Assembly (NCBI GenBank): GCA_013152475.1
Contig: JAADGH010000186.1
Location: forward strand, 1 to 64,000
Length of the DNA stretch: 64,000 nt
Direction: 5' to 3'
Origin: Planctomycetota bacterium
GTDB taxonomy: Bacteria > Planctomycetota > Brocadiia > JAADGH01
Both the position numbers and the translations under genes were made by a program. Shown piece by piece: positions 9,209 to 18,363 of the stretch. The notes beneath the pieces are model-generated. The model saw only the letters and a program-made list of their open reading frames with translations. It did not search any database and was not told the origin of the DNA. Each line of letters opens with the position of its first letter. The first letter of the stretch is position 1.

Positions 9209-11611
9209 CTACTTCTCTCTTCTCAGCTCGACGACCTCCCCCGGCCGGAGTGTGATCGCTGGAGGGTTCGAGTCGGGGTCGGGAAACGGTATGTCTTGGC
9301 GCTCGCCGCGAATAATGTGCAGCGACAGGGGGTGCGAGCCCACAGGGAGTGTGAATGGCAGGGCGACATCCAGCTCCGGCGGCGCGACGAGCCGTATGCG
9401 ATCCATCGGCAACTCCTCTTCCCGGATCACCCCGAGTTGCTCATCGGTCTTGGATGTGACGCCGCCTTCGGTGACGCTGTGCGAGTATGAGCAAAACATG
9501 ACTCCCCGGTGAAGTTTCGCGCCCAGCACCTTCGGCATGAACGCCGCCCAGCATTCCTCCGTCGGCGAATAGGTGTTCAGGAAGTAGGAGTTGCCCTTCG
9601 CAAGGACGATGGGTATCTCCACACCATTGGCCTCCGTCTTGAACAGGATACGAACCCCCTTGGTAGGCGTTATCTGTCGCGTCGCCTCGTCAACAGGGCC
9701 GGTAAGGGCGTCGCTCGAAACGGCCTTAAGGGTCATATGGCCGATGGTCTGTCCATCTACCTCAACAGCCGTGAATCCGAAGCGTTCTCTACCGCCAGGC
9801 GCATTCTGAAAACTGGCATGGACGGTCCAATCCGCAATCGTCTCAAACTCATCTTGCCATCCGACCTCGCCTTTCCCGTTCGTCATCCGCAGGAAATCGA
9901 TATCGAGCGCAAAGTCACCATTGGCCTGGCCATCGTCCAGGATGATCTCGATACGTGTCAGCCGAAGGATGTCCTGTCCGGCGCCGCGCTTGGCGATCTT
10001 TGCCACGTCGGCTTGGCCTTCCGCCCATTTCCCTTGGCTTTGTTGATCGTCGGTCGGGCTGCTCTCATACCATGCCTCGACTTCCTCGCCCGCTGCGTTC
10101 AGACCGCGGTAGCGGATGTGGAACATCGTATCGGCGCTGTTGCGGCAGCGGTACTGCAGCATCGGGAAGCGCTTCAGGTCTACATCCACCTTGCGGCTTG
10201 CAACGACGAACTCGTTCACCGGTCCGAGATCGGGACGTTGCAGGGGGCGAAGGACCTGCGAGGTAAAGATCCGTGTCATCGAGGTATCCACACCGGTGTT
10301 GGGATTGGCATAAACAACGCGCTTTCCGCACTTCGCAAGCGCGGCTTCTTCGTCGCGGTGCTTCACACTGTTCAGGCCGAAAATGATCTTATATTCGGAG
10401 AGGTCCCGTCCGCTGCCGGACAGGACGACCTCGGCCTGCGGCACAAAGGCGCGGAGGCGCGTTAAAAGCTTCATCTCGCGCCTCAGCATGGCCGCTTTCT
10501 GACGCGGCGCGCCGTGTATGCCTGGCAGGAAGTCGTCGACGATGATGAGCGCGCGAGGAAGATCTGCCTTCGTGTTGGCCTTAATGTCCTTCACCATCGC
10601 CGAAGCCACGTCATAGCGCCACGTGCCCCAGTGCGCATCGGGCAGGAGATGCTCGCCTTCATACAGCTCGTTCCAGCCGTAGTTGAACACCAGATCCGGG
10701 TCGGTGTGCTTTGCCAGCCACAGGGCCTCCTGCAGGTAGCGGATGTCGTTGCGAATCCAGCGCCGCTTGCGCCCGCCTTTTCGTGCGAAGGAGACGCCGA
10801 GGTCATCGTAGTGGACCACAAAGGTGACCGAGTGCGCGTTGACTTGGGTCTGGCGACTGGCCTCGTTGAAGATGTAACTCTGGATCTCGGGGAAATGCTG
10901 GAAGCCGTACATCTGCTGCGGAGAGCCGTTGTTCGTCCAGTGGAACACAACACGCTCGGCGAGCTGCTTCTCCACGCCGTCGATGATGGCTCGATAGAAC
11001 CTGTGCCACACCGCAGGATCGGATACCTTCTGATCGAACGCATACCCGTAGACGACAATGGGCAGCTTGCCCTTCCGATCATGCAGCCAGAGCGACTTGG
11101 GAACGCTGCGGTAGAAGCTCGATACATCGGCAACTACCTCCTTGGCGAACTCGTCGGTCGGGGTGATGAACAACTTCCGTTTGTGAAAGCGGATCTGCAT
11201 GTCGTAGAACATGGCCAAGGGCACACGGACCTTCTTGGCGGCCTCGATGAACTGCGGCTTCGGGTTGTTGTTGTGCCATTCATAGTGGATGCCATCGAAT
11301 CCCGCCTCGCGTATCTTCTGAAACTGCACCTCGTAATAGTGGACCGTCTTCCCGATCTCGCCGGGCGAGATGCCAAAGGCGCCCCAGTCGACCCGATACG
11401 TCCAGTGTCGTTGCCACTTTTCCACCGGACGCTTTTCGCTGGTAACGTACCAATCGAAAAATTGTGTCGTGCAGAGCGGCGGATCGGCCCACAACACGGA
11501 ATGGCAGCAGAAATAAGACAAGAGGACTATCTTCACGCCAAGTCGGATCGCGCCCATATCGCCATTTCCCGTCAGTAAGAAACCCTTTGCGCTATTCACC
11601 CTATCGGACAT
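9209..11611 (-). CDS. Secreted GH99/WbsX-like TIM-barrel glycosidase candidate
   Basis: Encodes about 800 residues from an ATG at 11611, which follows a purine-rich GGAAGGGGGG. An alternative ATG at 11557 would put the hydrophobic signal segment (LGVKIVLLSYFCCHSVLWA) directly at the N-terminus. The region after the signal contains HYYEVQFQKIREAGFDGIHYEW, and later FNYGWNELYEGEHLLPD. The latter resembles the NEW.EG...P motif of GH99-like (WbsX/endo-mannosidase-type) barrels; the acidic residues there are the likely catalytic candidates. The C-terminal half (about 470-800) is beta-rich and resembles carbohydrate-binding modules, with FALDIDFLRMTN and VGWQDEFETIADWTVHASF segments. Family assignment is by motif only and the substrate is unknown. 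It is transcribed divergently from the next gene. Confidence 0.65.
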   Translation of the reverse strand: MSDRVNSAKGFLLTGNGDMGAIRLGVKIVLLSYFCCHSVLWADPPLCTTQFFDWYVTSEKRPVEKWQRHWTYRVDWGAFGISPGEIGKTVHYYEVQFQKIREAGFDGIHYEWHNNNPKPQFIEAAKKVRVPLAMFYDMQIRFHKRKLFITPTDEFAKEVVADVSSFYRSVPKSLWLHDRKGKLPIVVYGYAFDQKVSDPAVWHRFYRAIIDGVEKQLAERVVFHWTNNGSPQQMYGFQHFPEIQSYIFNEASRQTQVNAHSVTFVVHYDDLGVSFARKGGRKRRWIRNDIRYLQEALWLAKHTDPDLVFNYGWNELYEGEHLLPDAHWGTWRYDVASAMVKDIKANTKADLPRALIIVDDFLPGIHGAPRQKAAMLRREMKLLTRLRAFVPQAEVVLSGSGRDLSEYKIIFGLNSVKHRDEEAALAKCGKRVVYANPNTGVDTSMTRIFTSQVLRPLQRPDLGPVNEFVVASRKVDVDLKRFPMLQYRCRNSADTMFHIRYRGLNAAGEEVEAWYESSPTDDQQSQGKWAEGQADVAKIAKRGAGQDILRLTRIEIILDDGQANGDFALDIDFLRMTNGKGEVGWQDEFETIADWTVHASFQNAPGGRERFGFTAVEVDGQTIGHMTLKAVSSDALTGPVDEATRQITPTKGVRILFKTEANGVEIPIVLAKGNSYFLNTYSPTEECWAAFMPKVLGAKLHRGVMFCSYSHSVTEGGVTSKTDEQLGVIREEELPMDRIRLVAPPELDVALPFTLPVGSHPLSLHIIRGERQDIPFPDPDSNPPAITLRPGEVVELRREK

Positions 11612-11823
11612 TCTGACCCGCCCCCCCCTTCCAGTCAAGGAGGAAACTGAGCCGACGGGAAACAGGCATGTCTCAAGCGGCCGGCCGCACGTGTTCATCC
11701 CCAGGTCCCAGGGCATGTCCAGGGATGGCCCTTTGCGCAAGAGTCCGGTCCGTGTCCGCTGAGACATTCTACCGGGCCGCGCCTTTCGGTCAACACGATT
11801 CTCCGGACCGAGCTCAAAAAGCG

Positions 11824-11852
11824 TTGTATTGCCGCGGCGCGGACGCTATCAT
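11824..11852 (+). promoter_or_regulatory. Candidate promoter for the 1085-residue glycosidase-like gene
   Basis: TTGTAT (11824-11829), a 17-bp spacer, then TATCAT (11847-11852). It lies about 43 bp ahead of the start codon at 11895 in the divergent intergenic region 11612-11894. Confidence 0.5.
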
Positions 11853-11894
11853 TTCGCAGTAGGATGAACAGCACGTGACGAAGAAAGGAAAGAC

Positions 11895-14800
11895 ATGATG
11901 CGCCGCCTGACGATTTTGCTGATGCTTCTGATCTTCGCCGCTCCAGCTCTCGCTCTCGACTTCGACGACGCCGACATGGAAAAGCCGGATCGGGGGCCGT
12001 GGAATATCTACGGCACGCCGGTGACGGTGGAGAAGAGCGACTTCGCCCGGAACGGCCTCCGGTCGCTCCGCGTCGTCACGGACAACGAACAGACCATGGG
12101 CGGGAACTACGAAGGGACGTCGCACACCCTCGGAAAATTCCAGCCAGGCGATCTCATCAAAGTGTCCTTCTGGTATTGGGTCAAGGGCGGTCGCAACATC
12201 ATCGTCGGCATAGGGCCCACCTACTTCCAGCGCCGCGTGGTCATGACCGGCACCGACTGGACCCGCGCCGAAGTCACCCTTCGTGTCACCAAGGCCGGGC
12301 ATCACAGCATCTGGATCAGTCAGGGCGGCGCGCCGACGGAATTCTTCCTCGACGACTTCTCCCTCGAAGTCACCCGCCGCCCGCAGCTCGGCACGGCGGC
12401 GGAGGGCCAACGCATTGCCATCACGGGCGGACCGCTGCGCCTCGCCCTCTGCAAAGAGACCGGCGCGCTCTGCGGCATCGAGAACCTGAAGACCGGCGAG
12501 ACCTATGCCCCCCTCGGCCGACGCCAGCCGCTCTTCGGCATGGAGCTGCTGTCGAAGGACGGTCTCGGGTACGAACGGCTTTCATTCGAAAACGCGAAAC
12601 CCGTCTCCATTGATTGTCCCGGCCCGAAGCTGGCAAAGCTGACCTTCGAGATGAAGAACCTGCCGATCCGCATCCGGATTCAGATCAAGATGAACGACGA
12701 CGGCTCGGCGAACTTCGCGGGAGAGGTGAAGAACGATTCCGACCGCCGCGTCCTATCCCTTGAGATGCCCATGATTTACGGCGCATCCCCCGCCAAGGAC
12801 CCGAAGAACCTGACCCTCGTCGATCCGCACATCTGCGGCCGCATCGTCCCCGACGCGGCTAAGTCCGCCGGCTGCCAGACGCGCTATCCCGGCCGCGGCG
12901 TCATGGGGTGGATGGACCTCTCCGGCGAGCACGGAGGCATCTACCTCGCCACGCACGACAAGCACCAGACCGGCACACGTCTCATGGCCCTGCCCACGCC
13001 CGACGCCCGGTTCGATATGTCGCTCACCCGCGAGATCGTCGTCCGCCCGGGTGAGACGTGGCGCGCCCCGCTCTCGGTCTTAGCCGTGCACGAGGGGGAC
13101 TGGCACGCGGCGGCCGACCGCTACCGCGCTTGGGCGCGGAGCTGGATGCAGAAGCCGGACGTGCCGCAGTGGATGTACGACGACAACGGCTGGGTCCTCA
13201 TGGGCATCCAGAACGGCATCCCCTTCCGTCGCATCCCGGACATCTTCCGCCAGGCGCAGTGGATGGGAATCGAGTACCTGCACGTCCAGGGCGAGGCGAT
13301 CGACAACATGTGGTTCGATGCCGATGGCAAGCGCCACGGCCACACCATGACCTACCCCTACCCGACGCCGAAGTACGGGACGGTGGACGAGCTGAAGGCC
13401 GCGATCAGAAAAATTCACAATCGCGACGGGCACGTCATGTTCTACTTCCTCTACGAGCGCTGGACGCCGAGCCACGAGACGTCCGACAACTTCGGCACGG
13501 GCAAGCGGTCCGACGTACCCGAAAAATACTGGCCCCCGAAGGGCCTGTACTCGAGCAGCGCCCTGGTCGAAAGCCCCGGGCGGAAGCCATCGGTGGAGAA
13601 CCCCTTCATGGCCATCCGCAACATGTGCCTCGCGTCGCCGGGATGGCAGGAGTGGATGCGGCGATGGGCAATTGACGTCTATGCGAAAGAATACGGCGCC
13701 GACGGGTTCTACTGGGACGTCATGGGCCGCAACGGGCCCTTCCGATGCTTCAACGCAAACCACGAGCACGAGGGGGAGAACCAGTGGGCCGCCGGCAGCG
13801 CGAAGGTGCTCGACACGGTCATCCGCGAGGGGCGGAAGGTGAACCCCGACTACTCCTGCGCCATCGAGGGGTGCTCGGATCACCTGGGCCAATGGGTCGG
13901 CTATCACCTCATGTCCGGCGCGACGAAGCAGCCGAACGTCTTCCGCTACACCTTCCCCGAGTATCTGTGCGTGGACGGCCTGTCGAACCACTACTGGAAG
14001 TGGACGCAAACGCAGAAGGCGCGGCGGGTGTTTCTCGATGGCGAAAAATTCGACATCCACGGCTACCAGCAGCAGATCAAACAGATCATCAACCTGCGGC
14101 GCCGCGTGAAACCCTTCATCGACTGGCCGGCGGTCTTCCGCGACACCGTCGGCCTGAAGATCTCCGACGAAAAGGTCCAGGCGCGATGCTTCGTTCGGAC
14201 CGACGATGGCAACCGGATCATCGCCGTAACGATGATGAACGAAGAGCACGTCGAGGGCGCGACGGTCGAGATCGATCTCTCGCCCATCGGCCGGGCGACG
14301 CGCGGCCACATCTTCCATCTTGACGGCCATGTGTCGTTCCTCGATGCGACCACGGAGGGGAAGGTGACGATCCCCGTGCCGAAGGACGACGTCTCCTGCG
14401 CGGTGCTCTGCGGCGGCGTGTCGCCGGAGCTGCAGGTGCATGCATGGCTCGAACAAATCATGGAGCCCGGCACGGACGGCGTGATGCTGAACATCTACAC
14501 GCCTCACATGCCCGCGAAAAATCTCTCATGGAAGATCGACTGGCCGGAGGGGTTCGCGCCGAAGGAGGTCCCGATGCCGGGCGAGTCGTTCGGCTGGGAC
14601 CGGGTGATGTTTGTGGACAATGCCCATCTCAAGACGCTGAAGCGCTGGACAAAGGTGAAGGCGCACCTGATCTGGGACGGGGGGAAGAAGACGGTGTGGA
14701 CCGTGATCGCCCCGCCGATCGTGAACGGGAATATGGAGGAGGTCGAGGACGGGCGGCTGGTGTACTGGGGCCTGCCGCCGTGCACGGACGACCCCGGCGA

Positions 14801-15152
14801 GGGGAAGCAGTGCCTCCGCATCGACCGAACGCTCACGGTCTACGGTCACCTGCGCCAGCTCACGCCGCTGAAGCCGAGCACGAAGTATCGGCTGAGGTGC
14901 ATGATCAAGCGCACGGGGGAGAAGTGGGCCGGCGCACACATCATCGAGTATGAGGTCGGCCGCCAGCGCGAGGCGAAGTTCGTCCGTTCTGCCACACTCA
15001 ACAGCACGAAGATCGGCGAATGGGAGACGCTGGAGACCACCTTCACCACCCACCCCAACCCGCGCAGCACGGCGATCTACCTCTACAACACCGACAAGGA
15101 GCAGCCTGCCTTCTTCGACGCGATCGAGATCGAGGAGGTGCGGGAGAAGTGA
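11895..15152 (+). CDS. Large secreted glycosidase-like protein (DUF6259/alpha-galactosidase-type barrel)
   Basis: Encodes 1085 residues with a clear signal peptide (MMRRLTILLMLLIFAAPALA), preceded by AAAGGAAAG. Residues about 22-165 form a CBM4/9-like jelly roll (FQPGDLIKVSFWYWVKGG and WISQGGAPTEFFLDDFSLEV). Residues about 170-400 are a beta-sandwich like the N-terminal domain of retaining barrel glycosidases. The barrel at about 415-760 carries EYGADGFYWDVMGRNGPFRCFN, where the aspartate of FYWD is a catalytic candidate, then CAIEGCSDHLG. A second CBM-like domain occupies about 925-1080 (NGNMEEVEDGRLVYWGLPP through PAFFDAIEIEEV). The architecture fits uncharacterised planctomycete glycoside hydrolases sharing a DUF6259-like core. 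Substrate unknown. It has the same general design as the frameshifted gene at 37.9-41.5 kb. Confidence 0.75.
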   Translation: MMRRLTILLMLLIFAAPALALDFDDADMEKPDRGPWNIYGTPVTVEKSDFARNGLRSLRVVTDNEQTMGGNYEGTSHTLGKFQPGDLIKVSFWYWVKGGRNIIVGIGPTYFQRRVVMTGTDWTRAEVTLRVTKAGHHSIWISQGGAPTEFFLDDFSLEVTRRPQLGTAAEGQRIAITGGPLRLALCKETGALCGIENLKTGETYAPLGRRQPLFGMELLSKDGLGYERLSFENAKPVSIDCPGPKLAKLTFEMKNLPIRIRIQIKMNDDGSANFAGEVKNDSDRRVLSLEMPMIYGASPAKDPKNLTLVDPHICGRIVPDAAKSAGCQTRYPGRGVMGWMDLSGEHGGIYLATHDKHQTGTRLMALPTPDARFDMSLTREIVVRPGETWRAPLSVLAVHEGDWHAAADRYRAWARSWMQKPDVPQWMYDDNGWVLMGIQNGIPFRRIPDIFRQAQWMGIEYLHVQGEAIDNMWFDADGKRHGHTMTYPYPTPKYGTVDELKAAIRKIHNRDGHVMFYFLYERWTPSHETSDNFGTGKRSDVPEKYWPPKGLYSSSALVESPGRKPSVENPFMAIRNMCLASPGWQEWMRRWAIDVYAKEYGADGFYWDVMGRNGPFRCFNANHEHEGENQWAAGSAKVLDTVIREGRKVNPDYSCAIEGCSDHLGQWVGYHLMSGATKQPNVFRYTFPEYLCVDGLSNHYWKWTQTQKARRVFLDGEKFDIHGYQQQIKQIINLRRRVKPFIDWPAVFRDTVGLKISDEKVQARCFVRTDDGNRIIAVTMMNEEHVEGATVEIDLSPIGRATRGHIFHLDGHVSFLDATTEGKVTIPVPKDDVSCAVLCGGVSPELQVHAWLEQIMEPGTDGVMLNIYTPHMPAKNLSWKIDWPEGFAPKEVPMPGESFGWDRVMFVDNAHLKTLKRWTKVKAHLIWDGGKKTVWTVIAPPIVNGNMEEVEDGRLVYWGLPPCTDDPGEGKQCLRIDRTLTVYGHLRQLTPLKPSTKYRLRCMIKRTGEKWAGAHIIEYEVGRQREAKFVRSATLNSTKIGEWETLETTFTTHPNPRSTAIYLYNTDKEQPAFFDAIEIEEVREK

Positions 15153-15157
15153 AGGCG

Positions 15158-15189
15158 GAATGTCGAATGATGAATGGTGAAGGGTGAAG
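15158..15189 (+). repeat. Solitary copy of the four-helix-cassette terminal repeat (relic)
   Basis: Thirty-two bases beginning GAATGTCGAATGATGAATGG and ending GGGTGAAG resemble the outer repeats around 54.4 and 55.1 kb (GAATATCGAA...GAAG pattern). No partner copy is seen nearby, so it is probably a decayed end. Confidence 0.4.
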
Positions 15190-15213
15190 GGGAAGAAAAG
15201 TCAGGATGCCCGG

Positions 15214-15300
15214 GTGCCACGCTCAAACTCGTTTGAGCGTGTGGTCGCGCGGGGGATGGGGCGGCGAAGACACGCTCAAGCCGAAGCTTGAGCGTGGCAC
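15214..15300. repeat. Compound hairpin repeat, copy 1 (GCCACGCTCAA family)
   Basis: A perfect 13-bp outer inverted repeat (GTGCCACGCTCAA at 15214-15226, complement at 15288-15300) encloses two smaller hairpins, ACGCTCAAA-CTCG-TTTGAGCGT-like and CACGCTCAAG...CTTGAGCGTG. It lies between converging genes and could act as a bidirectional terminator. A second copy is at 18364-18465. Confidence 0.75.
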
Positions 15301-15331
15301 ATTGGGAACGCGAACCCCCACACCCCTCCTC

Positions 15332-15571
15332 TCAGAACTCCTTGTCGCAGTACGGGCAGAGGTGTTCCTTGTGGAAGCGGCGGGGGATGGGCATCTTGCA
15401 GTGGGGGCAGAGGGCCGAAAAAGCGAGCAGAAAGATGAGCGGTACGCCGAGGAGCGCCGCCCCGAGGATCGTCCAGAGGACGTGGTCGCGGTTGCGGCCA
15501 TAGGCCAGCATGCCGGTCAGCACCCCTCCGATGAGGCTGGCCAGGACGAGCGGAATCAGCAGGTTTCCCAT
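15332..15571 (-). CDS. Small two-helix membrane protein with C-terminal zinc ribbon
   Basis: Encodes 79 residues from the ATG at 15571, which follows AGAGAGGG. Two hydrophobic segments (LLIPLVLASLIGGVLTGMLAYG and VLWTILGAALLGVPLIFLLAFSAL) are separated by a short charged loop. The C-terminus has two CxxC pairs (CPHCKMPIPRRFHKEHLCPYC), a rubredoxin-like zinc ribbon predicted to face the cytoplasm. The same frame is open far upstream, through the gap and back to the ApbE stop codon, so a longer product cannot be formally excluded, but this start has the only good ribosome binding site. Function unknown; such proteins often accompany membrane or redox complexes. Confidence 0.6.
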   Translation of the reverse strand: MGNLLIPLVLASLIGGVLTGMLAYGRNRDHVLWTILGAALLGVPLIFLLAFSALCPHCKMPIPRRFHKEHLCPYCDKEF

Positions 15572-15976
15572 CGCACCCTCTCTCCCAATAGGCCGCGAAA
15601 CCTTTACCACTTGGCACAGCATTCCTGGACTGAAGTATACCACATGGGCCCCGGCGCGGCAAGAACCCAGAAACCACATTCCGCAAATAACCGGGAACCT
15701 TCTCCAGGCCGAAACCGTCTCTACTTTCGGGGGACACTGTGCCCAGGCCCGAATGACCCCGTTGCTTTGGGGAGATTGCCCCGCCTGCTCACGGGCCTGT
15801 TCGGCCTTCTTTGTTCGCAATTTCTGCTGTGTCTGTGAAGCGGCCTGCGCCGTCCGGTTTGCGGCGGAACGATCCGTCGCAGAGGGATCCTTGGGCGCCT
15901 GGGCCGCCTCACCATCGGACAAAATGCCGGTGGGCAGGTGGTCCCGGGTTCGTCGATCTTCACTGAAATCGTCGGG
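15572..15976. other. 405-bp gap without a convincing gene
   Basis: No clear gene or RNA is visible. On the minus strand the frame of the preceding apbE gene stays open after its TAG stop and would encode an Ala/Gln/Lys-rich, disordered tail (for example AAQAPKDPSATDRSAANRTA) running toward the zinc-ribbon gene. There is no start codon with a ribosome binding site inside it. Confidence 0.5.
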
Positions 15977-16780
15977 CTATGACCAAGGCGCTCCGAAATA
16001 CAACAACTTGCGCCTCCTGGTGAGGATAAGGGCCGAGATGTCCTTGTGCCGGGTGCAGTATTTCTCGACCTCCTCCGGAACGGCCATCACCATAAAGGCC
16101 GTGGACAGTGCGTCGGACAGGGCCGCCGTTGGGGCGGCGGCCCAGGCGCCCAGCCTTCCCCGCACCGGTTTGCCTGTGCGCGGGTCGATGATGTGCTCTC
16201 CCTGAAGCTGCACCCCCGACCCGCTCAGCGCGCGGCTGCGCAGGTCCGCTTTCTTGAGTGCGCGGGCTTGATTTTCAGGATTGCGAATTTCGACCGGCCA
16301 CGACCCCATCGCCAGGGCCGTGCTTTCCCCTGCGTGGACCAATGCGTCCTCAATACTCCAGTCCTTCAGCACCGCCGCCACCTGGTCCACGGCGTATCCC
16401 TTGCCGATCCCGCCAAAGTCGAGGGTGACCCCTTCTTCCTCGACCCGGACACTGTGGTTCTTTCTGTCAAGAGACACGCGATCCAGGCCCGTCCCAAGGG
16501 ACACATCGAACGCTCCCCCCGTCTCCTTGCACACGGCCTTGGCCAGTTGCAGGCACTCGAACGCGGCGATGCCGACCCGCGCCGCCTCGCCTCGGCGGAG
16601 GCGGTTGATCCTGGAAACATCACTGGACGGGATGAACCGGCTCAGTTCTTTCTCGATCCGGCCGGTCTCCTCCAGCGCAGCGTGAGCCGCCTGCCGGGCA
16701 TACCGCTCCTCTTGACCGCGGATCGCGACCCCGAAGGTGGCGGCCATGGCGTCGCAGGCGAAGCGGTGGATCTCGCTCAT
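15977..16780 (-). CDS. apbE: ApbE family FAD:protein FMN transferase
   Basis: Encodes 267 residues. The family transfers FMN from FAD onto a threonine or serine of target flavoproteins, using Mg2+, usually in the periplasm. Visible motifs are GIGKGYAVDQVAAVL (flavin site), HAGESTALAMG at the usual AGG-type loop, HIIDPRTGKPVRG and ALSDALSTAFMVMA near the C-terminus, in the expected order and spacing. The start at 16780 (MSEIHRFACDAM) overlaps the stop of the upstream Agl23-like gene as ATGA, suggesting translational coupling. No signal peptide or lipobox is visible, unusual for periplasmic ApbE. No obvious flavoprotein target (Rnf, Nqr, NosR) is in the window. The TAG stop is followed in frame by a long open stretch. 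Confidence 0.9.
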   Translation of the reverse strand: MSEIHRFACDAMAATFGVAIRGQEERYARQAAHAALEETGRIEKELSRFIPSSDVSRINRLRRGEAARVGIAAFECLQLAKAVCKETGGAFDVSLGTGLDRVSLDRKNHSVRVEEEGVTLDFGGIGKGYAVDQVAAVLKDWSIEDALVHAGESTALAMGSWPVEIRNPENQARALKKADLRSRALSGSGVQLQGEHIIDPRTGKPVRGRLGAWAAAPTAALSDALSTAFMVMAVPEEVEKYCTRHKDISALILTRRRKLLYFGAPWS

Positions 16781-18327
16781 TGTCTCTGCTTCAGAAATGC
16801 GTCCCAGAGATCCTGTCTCACGTAAAGAAGGAGAAACACCTTGGGGCGCAGGCCGTAGTAGTTGACTTGATATTCGTCCTGTAATTTCTCTTTCAGGGCC
16901 GGTTCCACCTGGGTGGATGCGATGATGATCGGCGCATCGGGATCGTCCGGGACCTCGTTCCAGTAACCCACGTTCTTGAACCGCCGAAGGTACCAAGGGA
17001 TAGGCCAATAATCGGAGCCCGGCGCGATGACCTTGATAAGTATATCTTCTCCCTTCGGGTGGACTTCGGCCAATTCCTCAACCCGTCGGATGAGATTAAA
17101 AACATCCGTGTTCGGATGGGCGTAGACGTAGGGGTTGCGTTGATCGGCGTAAAAGCGGAATGTCCCTCGATAGGCCTGCCCGCCGAGCTGCCACGCGCCG
17201 GCAGCGAGGAGGATGCACGCAATGACCTTGGCGGGAAGGGTCGGAACTCGTTTCACAATCGCGACGGCGCCCACCCCCGCCAGCAGGATCATGCCCTGGA
17301 GGAAGTTGGTCAGGCACCAGGGGGTTTTGTAGGGGATAACGGAGTAGGCCACGGTCATGACCAGTGTGTAGATGGCAATGAACCGAAGAAACCAGACGCT
17401 GCCGCCGGTGTCATTCTTTTTCAGCATCGCCACGATGAACCCGACGACAGCCAATGCAAGAATAAAGCCTTCGCTCCACCACGGTCCCGGCGCATACTTC
17501 GTATAGAGAAGCATCTGGAGGTAGTAATACCAGGGGTGGATGTGGATGGACCGATTGCCGGCCTTGGTGAGATAATTCACATAGCTGCGGATCGAGTCCA
17601 GCGGACCGTACGGATTTGCCAGAAAGGAAGAGAAGAACAAGGCGCTGACCGCCACGGCAAGGATGGCCGCCGCAAGGACATGTATTCGGTTCAGAGACCC
17701 CTCGCCGCGGAGGGGCTTGCCCTTCCGGCGTTTCGCCCAGGCCACCATCAAGATCAGGGCGACGGCCATTGACCCGAGCGCGATGATGCACGTCTCTTTG
17801 GTCGCGTGCATCAGACCGAGCGAGGCGCCGGCCAGCAGGGCCCACCCGATGCGCCGGCTTCGTACGCTTCGCCAACCAAAGGCAATCACCGCAAATGTGA
17901 AAAAGACAAGAAGCATCTCCTGGATATAGTAGCGGCTGTAGTAAACCATGGCCGGAGAGATGGCCGTAAGGATGGCGGCGCACACCGCCGCCGGGCGCCC
18001 GAGACCGTCACCGACGAGAAGCAGAAGCAGCACGAGGCCGACGCCGAAGAGGACGGGGATGATGCGAAAGGTGGCGTCGGTGGTCCGGCTCAGGTCGCCG
18101 CCGGTCTGGAGCCAGATGGCGGGAAGGGTGAAGTAGTACAGCGTTGGGCCGTGATATTCATTGGCGTCGTAACAGTAGTGTCCTTCACTGGATAAGATGC
18201 CGGACTTGACGGCCTGAACGGCCTCGTCGCCGTGCATGGGCCGCTGGTCCAGGCGCGGCAGCCGGAACGCCAAGGCCCCGGCCGCCGCGATAAGGATGAG
18301 CATGGCGAAGACTGCTCGGCGTTTCAC
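16777..18327 (-). CDS. TIGR03663-type (Agl23-like) multispanning membrane protein / GT39-fold
   Basis: Encodes 516 residues: about ten hydrophobic helices followed by a soluble C-terminal part. The N-terminal loop RLPRLDQRPMHGDEAVQAVKSGIL, then YDANEYHGPTLYYFTLPAIWL, is characteristic of the GT39/Agl23 family. The acidic residue after the first helix (GDEA) is the usual catalytic position for lipid-linked sugar transferases of the GT-C fold. Agl23 proteins are described as flippase-associated in archaeal and bacterial glycan loci; the exact reaction is uncertain. The C-terminal region (about 400-516) ends in HIIAST-like alpha/beta segments. Overlaps apbE by four bases. Confidence 0.8.
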   Translation of the reverse strand: MKRRAVFAMLILIAAAGALAFRLPRLDQRPMHGDEAVQAVKSGILSSEGHYCYDANEYHGPTLYYFTLPAIWLQTGGDLSRTTDATFRIIPVLFGVGLVLLLLLVGDGLGRPAAVCAAILTAISPAMVYYSRYYIQEMLLVFFTFAVIAFGWRSVRSRRIGWALLAGASLGLMHATKETCIIALGSMAVALILMVAWAKRRKGKPLRGEGSLNRIHVLAAAILAVAVSALFFSSFLANPYGPLDSIRSYVNYLTKAGNRSIHIHPWYYYLQMLLYTKYAPGPWWSEGFILALAVVGFIVAMLKKNDTGGSVWFLRFIAIYTLVMTVAYSVIPYKTPWCLTNFLQGMILLAGVGAVAIVKRVPTLPAKVIACILLAAGAWQLGGQAYRGTFRFYADQRNPYVYAHPNTDVFNLIRRVEELAEVHPKGEDILIKVIAPGSDYWPIPWYLRRFKNVGYWNEVPDDPDAPIIIASTQVEPALKEKLQDEYQVNYYGLRPKVFLLLYVRQDLWDAFLKQRQ

Positions 18328-18363
18328 CTAAGTTCCCCTGGGGGGTGGAAAACCAACTCGTGG

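Noticed and set aside
15577-15922. Possible independent protein gene in the gap after apbE
   Set aside because: The open stretch has no start with a ribosome binding site and no family similarity; kept only as a note on the apbE stop codon.
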